Shown here one piece after another: positions 12,907 through 24,683 of a stretch of DNA of 64,000 nt. Numbering within the stretch: the first letter of the stretch is position 1; every line of letters begins with the position of its first letter. This DNA is from Muricea muricata (Eukaryota; Cnidaria; Anthozoa; Malacalcyonacea; Plexauridae). The position numbers were made by a program, and so were the translations under genes. Location: positions 67,998,354-68,062,353 of the forward strand of contig OY979717.1 of assembly GCA_963855995.1 (NCBI GenBank). Direction: 5' to 3'. The notes beneath the pieces were generated by a model. It had not been told where the DNA came from and searched no databases. It saw only the letters and a list, made by a program, of their open reading frames with translations.

Positions 12907-13598
12907 GACAACCCGCACAAAAAACCCCCCGCAAAAGCCGTAATATTACCTGGTACAACCCTCCCTTCACCTCAAACGTCAAAACCGACATCGAACATAA
13001 ATTCCTTAAAGCAATCGATGAATCATTTCCAAAAAACCACCCGCTAAACAAAATATTCAACCGGAACACACTGAAACTAAGTTATAGTTGTATGCCGAAT
13101 GTCCAGAGCATCATCTCGTCGTACAATAAAACCATTCTGCGCAAAGAAGCCAACAAGAACACCATCACAGAAAGAAATTGCAATTGCCGCGCGAAAGATG
13201 CCTGCCCACTGCAAGGAGAATGCCAGACAAAGACAGAAATCTACCAGGCCGCAGTGACAAACAAAGCTACGAAAGAAGTTCAAACCTACGTTGGCCTTAC
13301 TGAGAACACTTTCAAAACCCGCTACCTTAACCACACCAGCTCCTTCCGTAACAAAACCAAGAGAAACGCAACCGAACTAAGCAAGCACATCTGGAAATTA
13401 AAAGATTGTAACACCTCGTATACCATTAACTGGAAAATCATTAAGAAATCACAACCATACTCTAATAAAACCAAACGCTGTAACTTATGTATGTTCGAAA
13501 AATTTATCATCATATGCCACCCCGAACTAAGCTCTCTGAACAAACGTAACGAACTCATATCCACATGCCGACACCGGAAGAAATTCCTACTACGATAA
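12907..13598 (+). CDS. PLE-A plus copy: thumb, Cys-rich motif and GIY-YIG endonuclease
   Basis: About 230 intact codons from QPAQKTPRKSRN to a TAA-type end. They include NITWYNPPFTSNV, LNKIFNRNT, a complete Cys motif (CNCRAKDACPLQGEC), YVGLTENTFKTRYLNH, TELSKHIWKLK and KRCNLC. The open frame extends 5' to an ATG at 12846, but those about 20 residues are antisense of the minus copy's RT, so the 12846 start is an artefact of the head-to-head join. No RT palm is present, so it cannot act alone. Confidence 0.85.
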
Positions 13599-13687
13599 CA
13601 CTCTCACCAGGACATGTAACATGATAAAATCATTTAATTACGCATCCCTTGTACATATATTCCGTTGCGCTGTTTTAATATTATATC

Positions 13688-13747
13688 ATTTACCTGATGA
13701 TTGTGGCAAGTTGAACACTTGCCATACGAAACAGTCCTGTAGTAAAT
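13688..13747 (+). ncRNA. Hammerhead ribozyme, PLE-A plus copy
   Basis: Stem I ATTTAC (13688-13693) pairs with GTAAAT (13742-13747). The core CTGATGA is at 13694-13700. Stem II is about 10-11 bp (TTGTGGCAAGT with ACTTGCCATAC, loop TGAAC), with only the first pair mismatched. GAAA is at 13729-13732, stem III is CA/TG with loop GTCC, and the cleavage triplet GTA ends at 13741. All core bases are present, so this copy is predicted to cleave after A13741. Confidence 0.88.
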
Positions 13748-13791
13748 AAAATTTCGATGAAGTAACTTGTGTTTCTCATCTTGTGCTATAC

Positions 13792-13814
13792 CGCTCTGCG
13801 TACGTATTGAGCAC
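13792..13814 (+). repeat. Conserved PLE 3'-terminal motif, copy A
   Basis: CGCTCTG...ACGTATTGAGCAC. Related copies lie at 14042-14067, 15685-15707 and 41225-41247 (all on the minus strand), each between a PLE 3' UTR and a TA tract, although the three PLE families differ elsewhere. Confidence 0.75.
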
Positions 13815-13882
13815 CCTATCCGTACGATTTTGTATGCGCTAAATTCTATCCTCACGATAGTTTTTATCACGATATCCTCACG

Positions 13883-14010
<128 letters not shown>

Positions 14011-14041
14011 GTGTTAGTTTTGGTTAGCGAAATACAAAAGA

Positions 14042-14067
14042 GTGCTCAATGACATATAGACAGAGCG
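14042..14067 (-). repeat. Conserved PLE 3'-terminal motif, copy B
   Basis: Minus strand CGCTCTGTCTATATGTCATT, then GAGCAC; matches 13792-13814 at both ends with a different middle. Confidence 0.7.
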
Positions 14068-14100
14068 AAATGTGTAATTGTGCAAAATACCTCAAAAACT

Positions 14101-14144
14101 TACCACTACAGTCTGTTTCATCCAAAGGGAATCTTCAGGTGGTA
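14101..14144 (-). ncRNA. Hammerhead ribozyme, PLE-B minus fragment
   Basis: Same sequence as the plus copy at 15471-15514: stem I TACCAC/GTGGTA, core CTGAAGA (fits CUGANGA), short stem II TTCC-CTTT-GGAT with a first-pair mismatch, GAAA, stem III CA-GAC-TG, triplet GTA. Confidence 0.75.
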
Positions 14145-14445
14145 GACAAATTTCGAAAATGTGCGAGCTTCTTTTATGCTCAAGGCGGAAACGTGGGCGC
14201 GTGGGTGGTTGAATAGCATGCATTCCTTTCTTTGTTTAGGTTGTTTACCTGAGATCTGCTTTTGTGTTGGCAGGCCGAAACTATTTCCGATCTTTTGTTA
14301 AGCAAGCAATTGTTTTTTTCTTTCAAAATACTGATTTTTTCCTCCAAACATAAATTACATCTTTTGGATCCTCCCGTGTAAGAAATAGACTTTTTTATTA
14401 TGGACCATTTTATGGTGAAATCTGTTTTCTTTTGCTTTAAGTGCA

Positions 14446-15435
14446 GACGTAACATTCGACCTTTCCACCGGAAAATATAAACCTTATAGGAAGCCCAATG
14501 ACGATCCGTTATACATACACAAGCACTCTAACCACCCACCCAGCATCTTAAGGCAACTTCCAGCATCTATCAACAAGCGCATTTCAACGCTGTCATCTGA
14601 CAAACAAGTATTTGACGATGCAGTACAAACATATCAAAACGCACTAGGACATAGCAACTTCAGCCACAAGCTTGAATACATGCCACATGTAACACAGCAA
14701 CCACGCAGGAACAGGCAACGCAACATCATTTGGTTTAACCCTCCATTTAGCAAAAATGTCAAGACAAACATCGCACGCAGTTTCCTCAAGCTTGTAGACA
14801 CGCACTTTCCAATAGGCAACAAGTTACACAAAATTTTCAATAGGAACACAGTTAAGGTCAGTTACAGCTGCATGAGTAACGTTAAGTCAATTATCACAAG
14901 TCACAACACACGCATAATTAGGAAAAGCCAACCACAAGACATTAGCGCAGAGAACTGCAATTGTAGGAACAAGCTCACATGCCCATTGCAGAACAAGTGC
15001 ATGAGTAAGGACATTGTATACAAAGCAACAATTTTTACAGGCAACACACAGGACACAAAGCACTACATTGGCATGACCTCAAACACATTCAAAGAGCGAT
15101 ACAGGAATCATATCAAATCTTTCACACACAAAAAGTATTCGAACGAGACGGAACTTTCGAAACACGTTTGGCACTTAAAGCAAAAGAAAACAGATTTCAC
15201 CATAAAATGGTCCATAATAAAAAAGTCTATTTCTTACACGGGAGGATCCAAAAGATGTAATTTATGTTTGGAGGAAAAAATCAGTATTTTGAAAGAAAAA
15301 AACAATTGCTTGCTTAACAAAAGATCGGAAATAGTTTCGGCCTGCCAACACAAAAGCAGATTTCAGGTAAACAACCTAAACAAAGAAAGGAATGCATGCT
15401 ATTCAACCACCCACGCGCCCACGTTTCCGCCTTGA
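14446..15435 (+). CDS. PLE-B: RT thumb plus Cys-rich motif and GIY-YIG endonuclease
   Basis: The frame is open for 330 codons from the junction: [20 protein letters not shown], then [45 protein letters not shown], a Cys motif [31 protein letters not shown] (YIG half of GIY-YIG with its Arg), [21 protein letters not shown]. The ATG at 14680 is internal, and coding similarity to family A begins well before it. There is no stop or frameshift over the whole length, so this copy is young or kept, but the RT palm is missing. Confidence 0.9.
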   Translation, partial: DVTFDLSTGKYKPYRKPNDDPLYIHKHSNHPPSILRQLPASINKRISTLSSDKQVFDDAVQTYQNALGHSNFSHKLEYMPHVTQQPRRNRQRNIIWFNPPFSKNVKTNIARSFLKLVDTHFPIGNKLHKIFNRNTVKVSYSCMSNVKSIITSHNTRIIRKSQPQDISAENCNCRNKLTCPLQNKCMSKDIVYKATIFTGNTQDTKHYIGMTSNTFKERYRNHIKSFTHKKYSNETELSKHVWHLKQKKTDFTIKWSIIKKSISYTGGSKRCNLCLEEKISILKEKNNCLLNKRSEIVSACQHKSRFQVNNLNKERNACYSTTHAPTFPP

Positions 15436-15470
15436 GCATAAAAGAAGCTCGCACATTTTCGAAATTTGTC

Positions 15471-15514
15471 TACCACCTGAAGATTCCCTTTGGATGAAAC
15501 AGACTGTAGTGGTA
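15471..15514 (+). ncRNA. Hammerhead ribozyme, PLE-B plus copy
   Basis: Stem I TACCAC (15471-15476) with GTGGTA (15509-15514), core CTGAAGA at 15477-15483, stem II 15484-15495, GAAA 15496-15499, stem III CA-GAC-TG, cleavage predicted after A15508. Stem II is short with one mismatch at its base, so activity may need the dimeric form suggested for short-stem hammerheads. Confidence 0.78.
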
Positions 15515-15538
15515 AGTTTTTGAGGTATTTTGCACAAT

Positions 15539-15654
<116 letters not shown>

Positions 15655-15684
15655 TATCAACGGAATAAAAACCATATGATCAGA

Positions 15685-15707
15685 GTGCTCAATACCGAAG
15701 TAGAGCG
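15685..15707 (-). repeat. Conserved PLE 3'-terminal motif, copy C
   Basis: Minus strand CGCTCTACTTCGGTATTGAG, then CAC; matches the motif at 13792-13814. Confidence 0.7.
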
Positions 15708-15768
15708 GAATAGTAAGATAAAGACAAACTTGGTTTACTTCATATATTTAATCACTACAAATTTGTTT

Positions 15769-15827
15769 AATCACTACAATGAGTGTGGCAGGCTTTGCCT
15801 GCCATACGAAACAAATTTGTAGTGATT
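15769..15827 (+). ncRNA. Decayed hammerhead ribozyme, PLE-C
   Basis: Stem I AATCAC/GTGATT, an 11-bp stem II (GTGTGGCAGGC with GCCTGCCATAC, loop TTT), GAAA at 15808-15811, stem III CA-AATT-TG and triplet GTA are all present. The CTGATGA core reads TACAATGA, so the catalytic G and neighbours are lost. It should fold but not cleave. Confidence 0.72.
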
Positions 15828-15861
15828 AAATATATGAAGTAAACCAAGTTTGTCTTTATCT

Positions 15862-15864
<3 letters not shown>

Positions 15865-15951
<87 letters not shown>
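15865..15951. repeat. (TA)n microsatellite, tract 5, right border of the PLE array
   Basis: Pure TA, about 87 bp, abutting the PLE-C plus 3' end. Confidence 0.95.
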
Positions 15952-15953
<2 letters not shown>

Positions 15954-18538
15954 CCAGGCATGCACGCTATTATAGCTAATATTATTAACCCTAGTGTAAA
16001 TTTTGGTCCATGAATTTGTGATATAACATATGCGTAATAGTCCGGTCGCTTAGCGGCAAAAATTGGCAAGATCTGTACAAAGCGGACAAAGTCAGTATTT
16101 CTTTCCCCGCGACTCCTAAGTCAAATTGAAATGTTTTTGGGGGTGTAGTGAAGATATTCACAAAATTTATCATCCCGGGGGGGGGGGGGAAGTTCCGTTT
16201 TTGAAATAACGGTTTGGGATGTTTGTTCATGTTTTACTCAATCATTGTATTTAATAATAAGGCGTTGGGATATTGTTCAAAGACATGGACTTGACAACAG
16301 ATAAATGGGCATATAAAATTTCCTGTTTGATGTTCTCACATTAAATATCATTGACTGGCAGAGAAACATTGCCAACCGTTAACGTACCACCTCACTGTGG
16401 TAACACCCCCCTAACTTGAAAATTTTAGGCACCCGTTCTTAAATTGATTAGGAGGCATAGTTGATCAATTGTAGAGGGGGTGCTCAAGTTTGTACACGCC
16501 AGTACAGATCGTTTGGTTAAGCGACTTCACTATAATGCGTGTACGGTAATAAATCTTGTATTGCTTACGTCACGTAGTTTTCAAGGACCTGTTATAGATT
16601 ATTTCCGTCTTACCTGTTCATTGTTTGTGTGCAGTGTTATAGTAAATGCAGCATATATAACTGTGTTTGTGTGGCAAGTCTTTGAAATTAAAAAAATACA
16701 TGTAATAAAAATTAATCCACAAAAAAATTCAAAACAAAACTCAAAAGAATACAACGAACTGTATTCATGCAAGCACATAGAAAACCGTTGGTCTAACTCT
16801 TTTTTAATCTAAGATCTCTTGGGGAGAGCAGCAGATGGCTTTCAGTTCAAGTTTTCAATTATATTGCATGCATGCCGGCTACTTAACATGCAAAGTGATT
16901 GGTCTTTAGTATGAGATATCGACAAAATAAGGATGTTTTAAGGGATTAACTCTATAACTCTATAATGAAATTTTTGTATGAACACTGCATTCATTCCGTC
17001 ACACCAGTTATTTCTAGCTGATCTGACCTAAGTAAAAGGCCTGGAACTAGCTAGCAAATATGGAAATTTGAAAACAAATTAAATTCTATTTCATGAACTA
17101 GTACCAGTACTTTTCCGTGTTTTCAGATGATCTGGTTAGTGTATATCATTTGAAAAATTGAAATAGCTACACTTCAAGTGTGGCAAGAATACGGGATCTA
17201 CATGGCTTAGTAGAAAGCCTGATCTTAAGCTGGCTGAATGGGCTGGTTGGTTTTTGCTGTTTATATAAAGACCCCGACTGTTTGGGACTATCTAGTTTGA
17301 CAATAAGACAGACATTAATAAAGATTGAAGAGTTCAGTCTCTAGGATATTGACTTTGACATATTTCTATTCTAAGAAATAAGTGCGTTGGTTTGTGGTTC
17401 CAAATATCATAGTTTGTATGGCCAACATGCATGTGTGCATAGATGTGGATAGTATATTATACGTTTAATTACTATTGACTTTTTTCCTTCCCTGTAGATG
17501 CAAAATGGATCTAAAGTCAAAATAACAGAGAAGTCAAGGTATGATAAAGTCCTTACTACATTTCTATATAACAACAATGACGCCTCATTATGGCGAGAAT
17601 ATTTCAGGTTCCTCAAAAATTTGCATTGTAATTCCGGAACATCTAATCTTACTGCTACCTAAGAAGAAAGAACGTACTCGTTTATTGCTCTTATTTTAGC
17701 AATTCGCTATTTGCAGCCAGCATATATATATATATATGTAGCAGTGTTAGCACGTAATTTCGTGTTCCATGAACAACCCAAAACTGCATATACACGACGA
17801 AATGCCGAAATCATTACATGTATAGGCTTAAACAGAAGTATAGGTATGTACTGGTCTCAAACCTCTACTTTTAAGGCCAAAACTACGGGTAAATTTATTG
17901 AGCCTATAAACGGGTAAGCTTAGTAAGAGGGCAAACTATTGAGACTCTAATTTTTGAATTCTGTCATGTGACCTAGCAGAATCATGCATGCAGATCTATA
18001 TTAGACATGCAATAACTAATGTGAACTGTCATCATACCGAGAAACATATGAATTTGTTATCACTAGTTCTTACCCCCATACAAATCGATTATCTCGAACG
18101 CCCTGCATATTCGAAAAGTAACTTTATTTTATTTATTTCTATTTGTGTAACATATATTTTGTCTGCTGACATTTTGTCTCACCCATCATCAACTAAACTA
18201 ACATTGTCGGGATATTCAATACACGTTTATTGTTACCACAGCGAGCGAGCCTGGATCGAGCGAGCAAGGCAGCAATCCTAATTTGTATATGAGGGTGAAA
18301 ATTTTGATTTTTCTCTGCCGCGTTGCATGACGGTATGGTGGCGTCACAGCAGCTTATCAATAGATTTGTTTATTTTTTGCTGGTGATTTGGGTGGTGATA
18401 GAGTTTCAAGTCTGATGAAAATGATTGTGGAAGGTCAATGTTTCGAACAAGAATCGGTTGACTGAGTGTTGGGCAAGGTTTAGTTTCTCGCCTTAGTTAA
18501 ATTTTCCTCATCTAAAGTGATATTGTATTGCTGTTATA
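15952..18538. other. No gene recognised
   Basis: AT-rich sequence with a run of G at 16177-16189. The last 300 bases (GAGC-rich from 18240) may be the 5' part of the retrotransposon that follows. The frames at 16480 and 17988 show no domain. Confidence 0.45.
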
Positions 18539-19330
18539 GTGAAAAATCGTGGCTTGAAGATCGTGCATCAAAACATGCAAAGTTTAGCTAAAAAAATTAA
18601 CGAGTTGCGGTTGATCTGTTCATCTGTCAATTCCGGAATTCATTTGAATGAAAAAAAAAAACCATGGCTAAACTATCAAATTCTTGACTCTGAAATTCTG
18701 ATTGAGGGCTATAAAGTTCTCAGATTGGACAGAGCAAGCAAAGGTGGCAGCGTAGCTGTTTACGTGAAAAATAAGTTATCTGTTGTCAGGAGAGATGATC
18801 CAGAAATGGATGGGGTTGAAGGACTATGGTTAGAGTTATTTCTCCCTAATCGCATAGAATTTTGCTAGGTTCGGTAGGGCCTATAGGAGGCTATATGCTT
18901 CCCAATTCGTCGCGTTATTTCGATAAAGATTTTATTTCGAAATTTGAGGTTATGAATATGAGGGATGTTGCTACCGTCACTGAGAAAGGAGTAATTTTGA
19001 TTTCCTTGGTGATTCAGATGCCTGAAAGGAGTAATTTTAATTTCATTGGTGAGTCAGATGCCTGTTAGCGATTAAAGTTGCCATTAAATCCATTGAATTT
19101 CAAGCAATGTATTACTGAACCACCCGTATTGTCGAGCGGTCAAGCTCTCTTTTAGACCTTATTGCTACAAACATTCCCAACAATTTGAGTCGCAGAGGAG
19201 TTATTAGCATGGGCCTGTTGGTATATTGCGTGCGGAAAGTGAATTGGAACACAGTTCAGAAATTATGCAAAGTACAACTGTGAATCCTTTTGCTCCAATT
19301 TGAATAATGTTGACTAGGAGAATTTTAACA
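18539..19330 (+). pseudogene. Non-LTR retrotransposon endonuclease remnant (CR1-like)
   Basis: The frame 18539-18868 reads RGLKIVHQNMQSLAKKINEL, EGYKVLRLDRASKGGSVAVY and EGLWLELFLPN. This is the start of an apurinic-type (exonuclease-endonuclease-phosphatase) domain of non-LTR elements such as CR1. The E-containing 'ETW/ES' segment is damaged by an A run at 18652-18661. After a stop/frameshift the next frame (18862-19068) gives PNSSRYFDKDFISKFE, and further pieces (FKQCITEP, LIATNIPNNLSRRG) continue to about 19260 in shifted frames. A 33-bp near-repeat (AAAGGAGTAATTTT) duplicates part of it at 18986-19050. No reverse transcriptase follows. Dead. Confidence 0.8.
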
Positions 19331-20451
19331 ATCTCATTGAGACTCGTTAAACTTTAAAGTAACAAGACGCCTGCTAAGGCCTGCCTGCTGTCCGCCTGCC
19401 AAAACGAAAATGGGCACAAGGCTGTAACTAGAGCGTTCATTGGGGTGGGGTATATTCACTTATTTCTGTTCTGCCCAGCGAACTCTTTTTTAAATCAGAT
19501 ATTATTAGGATACCTTCCAAGGCATTTTAAGACATTGCTAGCACATCTTATGTAATCACTAAGATAACCAAAAATCAATGTCTATCAAAATTTGCCGTTT
19601 TAAAACATTTCTGGACAATGTTTTGATAAAGAACCTTCCTGTACGTCCCTTTTTGTTAATTATTACATGTTAAAAATTGTGTTTTGTATATAGATATTTC
19701 AGAAGAATTTGCGTTTGATTCTTGTGTAGAAATTTCTAAATTTCTTAAAAGTGGAAACACAACAGAAAATGACGGAAACACGCTCTCAACTGAAACTTTA
19801 CCGCGATACAGCACTCCTCGGTAAAGTTTTGCGGTGGAATTTGTCGTTTTAAAACATTTTGTATCAGTTTCTTTGCACGTAAAACCTTCTTGCGGTTTAG
19901 ATGTTCTAGCATACATGTTAAAATGCGTGTTTTGTTGACATATTCCGCTAGAAATTGAGTTTAAACGCCGTGTTTAGGTCGGCTCACGCGGCTTGTGCCC
20001 AGCGATATCACCCATGAGCGCTGCGCCAACTTGCGACACCGAAAAAAACAAAAAAAAAACAGAAACGGGGCGAATTTAAAATTCCGCCTCGCCTACGGCA
20101 GGCGGGGAGTAAAATTATGAATGTGGCTAATACACACGCACCACTTTTGGAAAAGCGTGTTCGTGGTAACCCATGTTCGTGATTAAGTGGAGAAATAAAG
20201 AGGGAAATTCGTCCATGTAATTATCCTTTACGTAAGCTAAACAATCACATGTAACTGAGGACTGGTTAGCTTATAAATCCATCGGAACCGTTTAACTTGA
20301 GGTTAGGTTCGGGGAAGGGATGAGGGCGAGATGTAGGAATGTTATAAATGTCCGGTTGTTGATTCGTTTTCGTGTTCAAGGATCTTGAAAAAACAGCTGC
20401 CATCTTGTAAACCTACCTCTCGTCTATCTCCATTTAGCAATGACCGCTAAA
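19331..20451. other. No gene; diverged repeats
   Basis: Half an end of the GCGTTAATT foldback family lies at 19424-19465 (CTAGAGCGTTCATTGGGG). Two diverged direct copies of a roughly 100-bp segment lie at about 19600-19690 and 19848-19940 (TTTTAAAACATTT...CATGTTAAAA...GTGTTTTG). Confidence 0.4.
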
Positions 20452-20647
20452 GGCCCTGTCACACGATGCAATTCTTCCTGCAACTTGCAATGCAATTCTA
20501 CTCTTGGGGGATGTAAAATTGGCAAATACAAGTTTCCATCACAGTTTGCCAACATATATTTAACATACCAAACATTTGTCACAAATTTACATCTCTTAAG
20601 AGTATGCGTTGCAATTTGCAAGAAAAATTGCACCGTGTGACAGGGCC
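20452..20647. mobile_element. hAT-type MITE
   Basis: Inverted ends GGCCCTGTCACACGATGCAA at the left against TTGCACCGTGTGACAGGGCC at the right, 196 bp. The flanking octamers CCGCTAAA and CGGCTTAA agree at 6 of 8 positions and may be a worn 8-bp duplication, which would fit hAT. The plus and minus frames over it mirror each other and are not genes. Confidence 0.75.
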
Positions 20648-22379
20648 CGGCTTAAGGCGAAACGCAAACAAATGTACACAATGCATCGTGGTTGATCATA
20701 CCTCTTTAATAATTTATTAAGACCACTCTATCGATCTATATACTAGGGTACATGCAAGGTAGGGTTTACTGCGGGCATTAAATAAGGCACTCGACAGCAC
20801 GATCCGCAAGAATGCATTCTGTACTGTAAAGGGATATTAGTAGAATCATACCAGTATACTATTGCAAGCGTTGTAATTTGATTGCATAGTCTACTCGTTG
20901 TCTATTGCTCGATAGATAAGGAGTAATTTTTCGGGTGTATTTTTTCAGTTCAAAGATAATTTGTAAAACTTTTTACCAAAATGATTTAAAAATCAATTAT
21001 TCATCTCAGATTCTACTCAAACTATTAGATTACTGGCTCTCAATTTCTATGTGCTTATAAATGATTAGGGCTTCGCCCTCATCAACTATCACCACATAGA
21101 AATCTCAAGCTCGTAATCTAATTGTTAATTATTGGTCAGTAAATAGAATTTTTTAAAATTGGAATATTTAAATTTGTGTCATCAAAAGTAGAGCACTTAA
21201 TCAGGCATCTTTAAAAACAATGCGCTGTTCGCAATGGTTAAATAATTGGGCCAAACCACATTGACACTCTGCACGAATTTTACCAGGGCAGTGGATTCGG
21301 ACCATTGCGAATCAATTTTGTTCGACAATTCTTACAGGAGGAAAAGCGTCGCAGCGATAAAGCGGCTGAGTCGTTGGTGTTGTCTTCAGACAGATCGTCT
21401 ATTGAGTCATATTGCTTTCCACTATGTAGCCGGCTATAGTAATATTACACTAATAATGTGTTTGCTTCCTTCTCTTAGAAAACTTTGATATCATGTCCAC
21501 TCTCTTATACAGTATAATACGTCACACTATTTCAATCAAAGTCATGCAATTTCGCTAAAAATATGTTTGTTACGTCTCAAGAACACTCATTAGATATTAA
21601 GACACACACACATTTGAACAAGGACCATGCAGTCCACACTGTTATTGAAAGCGAAGAGGAATGGAAAACAGAACGTAGTTAAGTAGTTTGAAATATCGTG
21701 CCTTCGGCTTTGATAGTCGAATTACTTCAACTTCCAGTTAGAAATGTACTAATAGAATGTTGGTTAGCGTTGAGGCTCGCTGTGGAATAAGGCAAAATCA
21801 ACTTATTTATAGTTCTATGTTTAATCGAGAAACAAATTGTAAAATCAATAAGAAATATCTGACATAGCCAACTTTAAAGTTCAGGCGGAGTGGAATATTT
21901 GTGAACAACTGCGCATTCAAAACGCGCATGACCAGAATCCAAAGCGCGGCGCTGAAAAATACTTTTTGATTGCCTGCCAATACAACTGGAATGCTAACTC
22001 AATACGAAAGTTCAGTTAATGGGTGAAGCCAAGTAAGTTTTTCTGAGTTTTGAGGTGAAACACTTAACGTCGAAGACTGGAACGTATATCAAATTGAAGC
22101 TATCAAAAAGTTACATTTAATATAAAAAATTTAAGACTTTAAACAAACAACTACAACTTTGCAAAATACAGCAAATCTCCCTTCAAAGTTTAAGTTGCTT
22201 TTCTTTTTGTTGAAGTATCAAATTTTTTACATTAAATACAACTTTTTAATAGCTTTCATTACGCTCAATTTTTTACGTTTAGTATTTCAACTCAAGTATT
22301 CAATTTACCCCCCTGACTTCGTTCCAGTTTACTTATAGTTCAATGTTGCCTATTGCACTAATTAGGCTGCTGCTGCGCT
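20648..22379. other. No gene recognised apart from the hairpin at 21023
   Basis: The frame at 21246-21488 has no known domain and no splice context. AT-rich. Confidence 0.45.
21023..21124. repeat. About 100-bp hairpin
   Basis: ATTAGATTACTGGCTCTCAA at 21023 on pairs with TCAAGCTCGTAATCTAAT near 21107-21124 (about 24 of 30 positions). The loop holds a second stable hairpin AGGGCTTCGCCCT. No protein frame. Confidence 0.55.
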
Positions 22380-22392
22380 CGCGAGTCTATCT

Positions 22393-22493
22393 AATTGTCG
22401 AGGGTCGAGGGTAAAAAGTCGAGGGTGAGGATAAAAAGTCGAGGGTGAGGATAAAAAGTCGAGGGTGAGGGTAAAAAAGTCGAGGGTCGAAAA
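22393..22493 (+). repeat. GTCGAGGGT minisatellite in the left inverted end
   Basis: Four full units of GTCGAGGGTGAGG.TAAAAA with small differences. The right end (24684-24780) has the same units inverted, with one unit changed to GGGTGGCGG. Confidence 0.9.
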
Positions 22494-22758
22494 TAACCAA
22501 AAATGCTATGCTAAGGTTACATATAAATCGCTTCGACCAACCCCCCAGGTCGTCAGCTGCTTCATCAAATCCTTCTCTCCCCCACCTCGGCCACTTATTG
22601 CAAAATATAACCAATACACCACCATGCTTACCACTGCCAAATTTTCATGCCAATTTATCGCCAGTGTCATTCACAAACCAAACGCAGTTTTAACCTCCAA
22701 TTATGAACCTACAAACACAGCAATTCCCCTCCACGTCCATTATTTCTCACCCCTCTTG

Positions 22759-23035
22759 CTACAATCTTGGACAAAATTGTTGAGACACATGAACGATCAT
22801 ATGTCATATTCGTAGTGTTTGTATAATTCTATTTGCCCCCCCCCCACCCCCCAATTCAATGTTGTTGTGATGATACCTATTCTTCGGACATGCGGCTGTC
22901 GAATTATGTCAACATTGAACTGGGGGAGGGGGGTTTAGAATAAAAATTGTGAGCATTTAAATCAGTCGAGAAGGGCACGCGTATCTTGTCTTCAAAATTT
23001 CAATGTGTCTCAACAGGTTTTGTCCAAGATTGTAG
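22759..23035. repeat. Foldback inside the transposon
   Basis: CTACAATCTTGGACAAAAT at 22759 is inverted at 23017-23035, and GTTGAGACAC pairs with GTGTCTCAAC. A C-rich run (22834-22852) faces a G-rich run (22921-22933). This may be a MITE inserted in the larger element. Confidence 0.65.
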
Positions 23036-23040
23036 TATAG

Positions 23041-23534
23041 TCACTAGTAACACCAGTTATCCTGTTAGTTCTTCGTTTCACATACAATGCCCAGTCCCAC
23101 AAGCACAGATGTTTTTCACAACACCTACGTACAGTTTCCTCTTCTGCTACTGGTTCTCAAAGTAACACATTTGGTTCCCAATGGCACTCGGGAATGGCTC
23201 CAAACAGATACCAGGTAGTAGTATTGGACTCAATTGTGAAAAAATGTTATGGTTGTGGAAATGCCTTTGCTGATAAGTACAGAAGATCACCATACAACCT
23301 TGTCTTAAAACACGTCGACAGAGGGATCACTGGAAAAGACGATGAAACTGGTTGATTATTGTATTCGAGTGATTTTTCTAATACACATTACCACCTGAAT
23401 GCGACTCATGTGCAAAAGAAAAATCCGTTGTTTAATGACCTGGTTTATTTAACATCTGCTTTACATAGATCACTAGATCATGGTCAGCAGTGCCAACTGA
23501 ACTCGTGTAGGTTAAATGTTGTTGTCCAGTGAAG
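23041..23534 (+). pseudogene. Broken ORF with a C-x2-C ... H-Y-H zinc-binding-type domain
   Basis: One frame is open from 23041 to 23534 except for a single TGA at 23353-23355. It reads APNRYQVVVLDSIVKKCYGC, GNAFADKYRRSPYNLVLKHV, then after the stop LLYSSDFSNTHYHLNATHV and SLDHGQQ. The spaced C-x-x-C and H-Y-H look like a zinc-binding module, and the pattern (CYGC..F, PYNLV, HYHL, NP.F) resembles uncharacterised repeated proteins in invertebrate genomes. It is unlikely to be the transposase. It may be cargo or a nested element. Confidence 0.5.
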
Positions 23535-24683
23535 AAATGACTTTAAATCTTGCCAGTAGATAGTATTCTATATAATATTTTATTGTCGATATTCCTGTTT
23601 ATATTGGTTTTAAATAAGTAGCAAATCACATAAAACTAACTGCGTTTTTCAATTTTATCGGTTATTGTCAAAAACTTAAACGTGGAGTTCATAATTATGT
23701 AAAACGAAATTGGAAATACATAACAATCCTTTCCAGGTATCTTATACCTGCATATGAAGCGTTAGATGAAGGCTCAAAAAGCTCAGACGCTTTTTAGATT
23801 AGACATAAATGCGTGAAAATTGCCAATATTTTATCTTTTATTCCTTTGGCAGCATTAATTTTCTCTCAGCTTTCGATAACACAATCTAATTAATTTCTGA
23901 TTTTGTTTTTGTCCCAGGTTCAACGGAAGACATTTGACACGATGTAATTATCCTATAGTTACTGCGGGATATTATGTATGATTGAGCTAAAGCAGTTTTT
24001 CCCCTAGCGAATTTCTTTTGTCTAAGCCCAATTAGTTCTTGAAAAAGTCGCTTGGTGCAAAAATATTCGCTAGTGAAAAACCGGCTTAATGAAAACATCC
24101 ATTTTAAAGTGTTTAAAATAATTGAAGATATCGTATAGAAGGTATCGTATTCTGAGTTGTAGTAGCAAAATATGGAAAGATAGTTACGAAATTTGTGCCG
24201 GACACACACTACCTTAAAATAAAAATTGCTTTTATGCTTCTATGCGCGAAAACTATATTAAAGCGCAATTGGTGGTCTTAAAAAACTCAATCATGCCTTA
24301 TATAACCTCGTAAGCAGTAAACACTGATGTACAGTTAAAGTACATTAAAGCTTCCTTTGATTTGGTCTATCCGCCTTCACTCTGTATCCTAATCTTTATG
24401 TAGATTATTGGCCAAGCTGGTACTTTTTGCAGTTCATTAATTTCATTAGGACGCTTAAATAGTAGACTCGATCGCGTCATGTCAAATGTGTAGGTAACCT
24501 GACGTATAAAATGGTGTTCGAATCCACAGCTTAATTCAGTATATCGCCGGATAGGGAGATAACGAACCAACGCTGAGCGGTTATCAAACTGCCATGATAC
24601 TAAAAAGAATATTGCGTAAAATTCTCAATTTATTTGTTCGAAGCGATTTATATGTAACCTTAGCGTAGCATTTTTGGTTATTT

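Noticed and set aside
20424-20640. Overlapping frames of about 69 and 66 codons on both strands
   Set aside because: They read through a palindromic hAT-type MITE.
22393-22493. CRISPR-like array of spaced repeats
   Set aside because: The units are contiguous with no unique spacers and lie in a transposon end of a eukaryotic genome.
22465-22815. 116-codon frame at the left end of the transposon
   Set aside because: It starts in the inverted-end minisatellite and its mirror exists at 24.7 kb; no domain.
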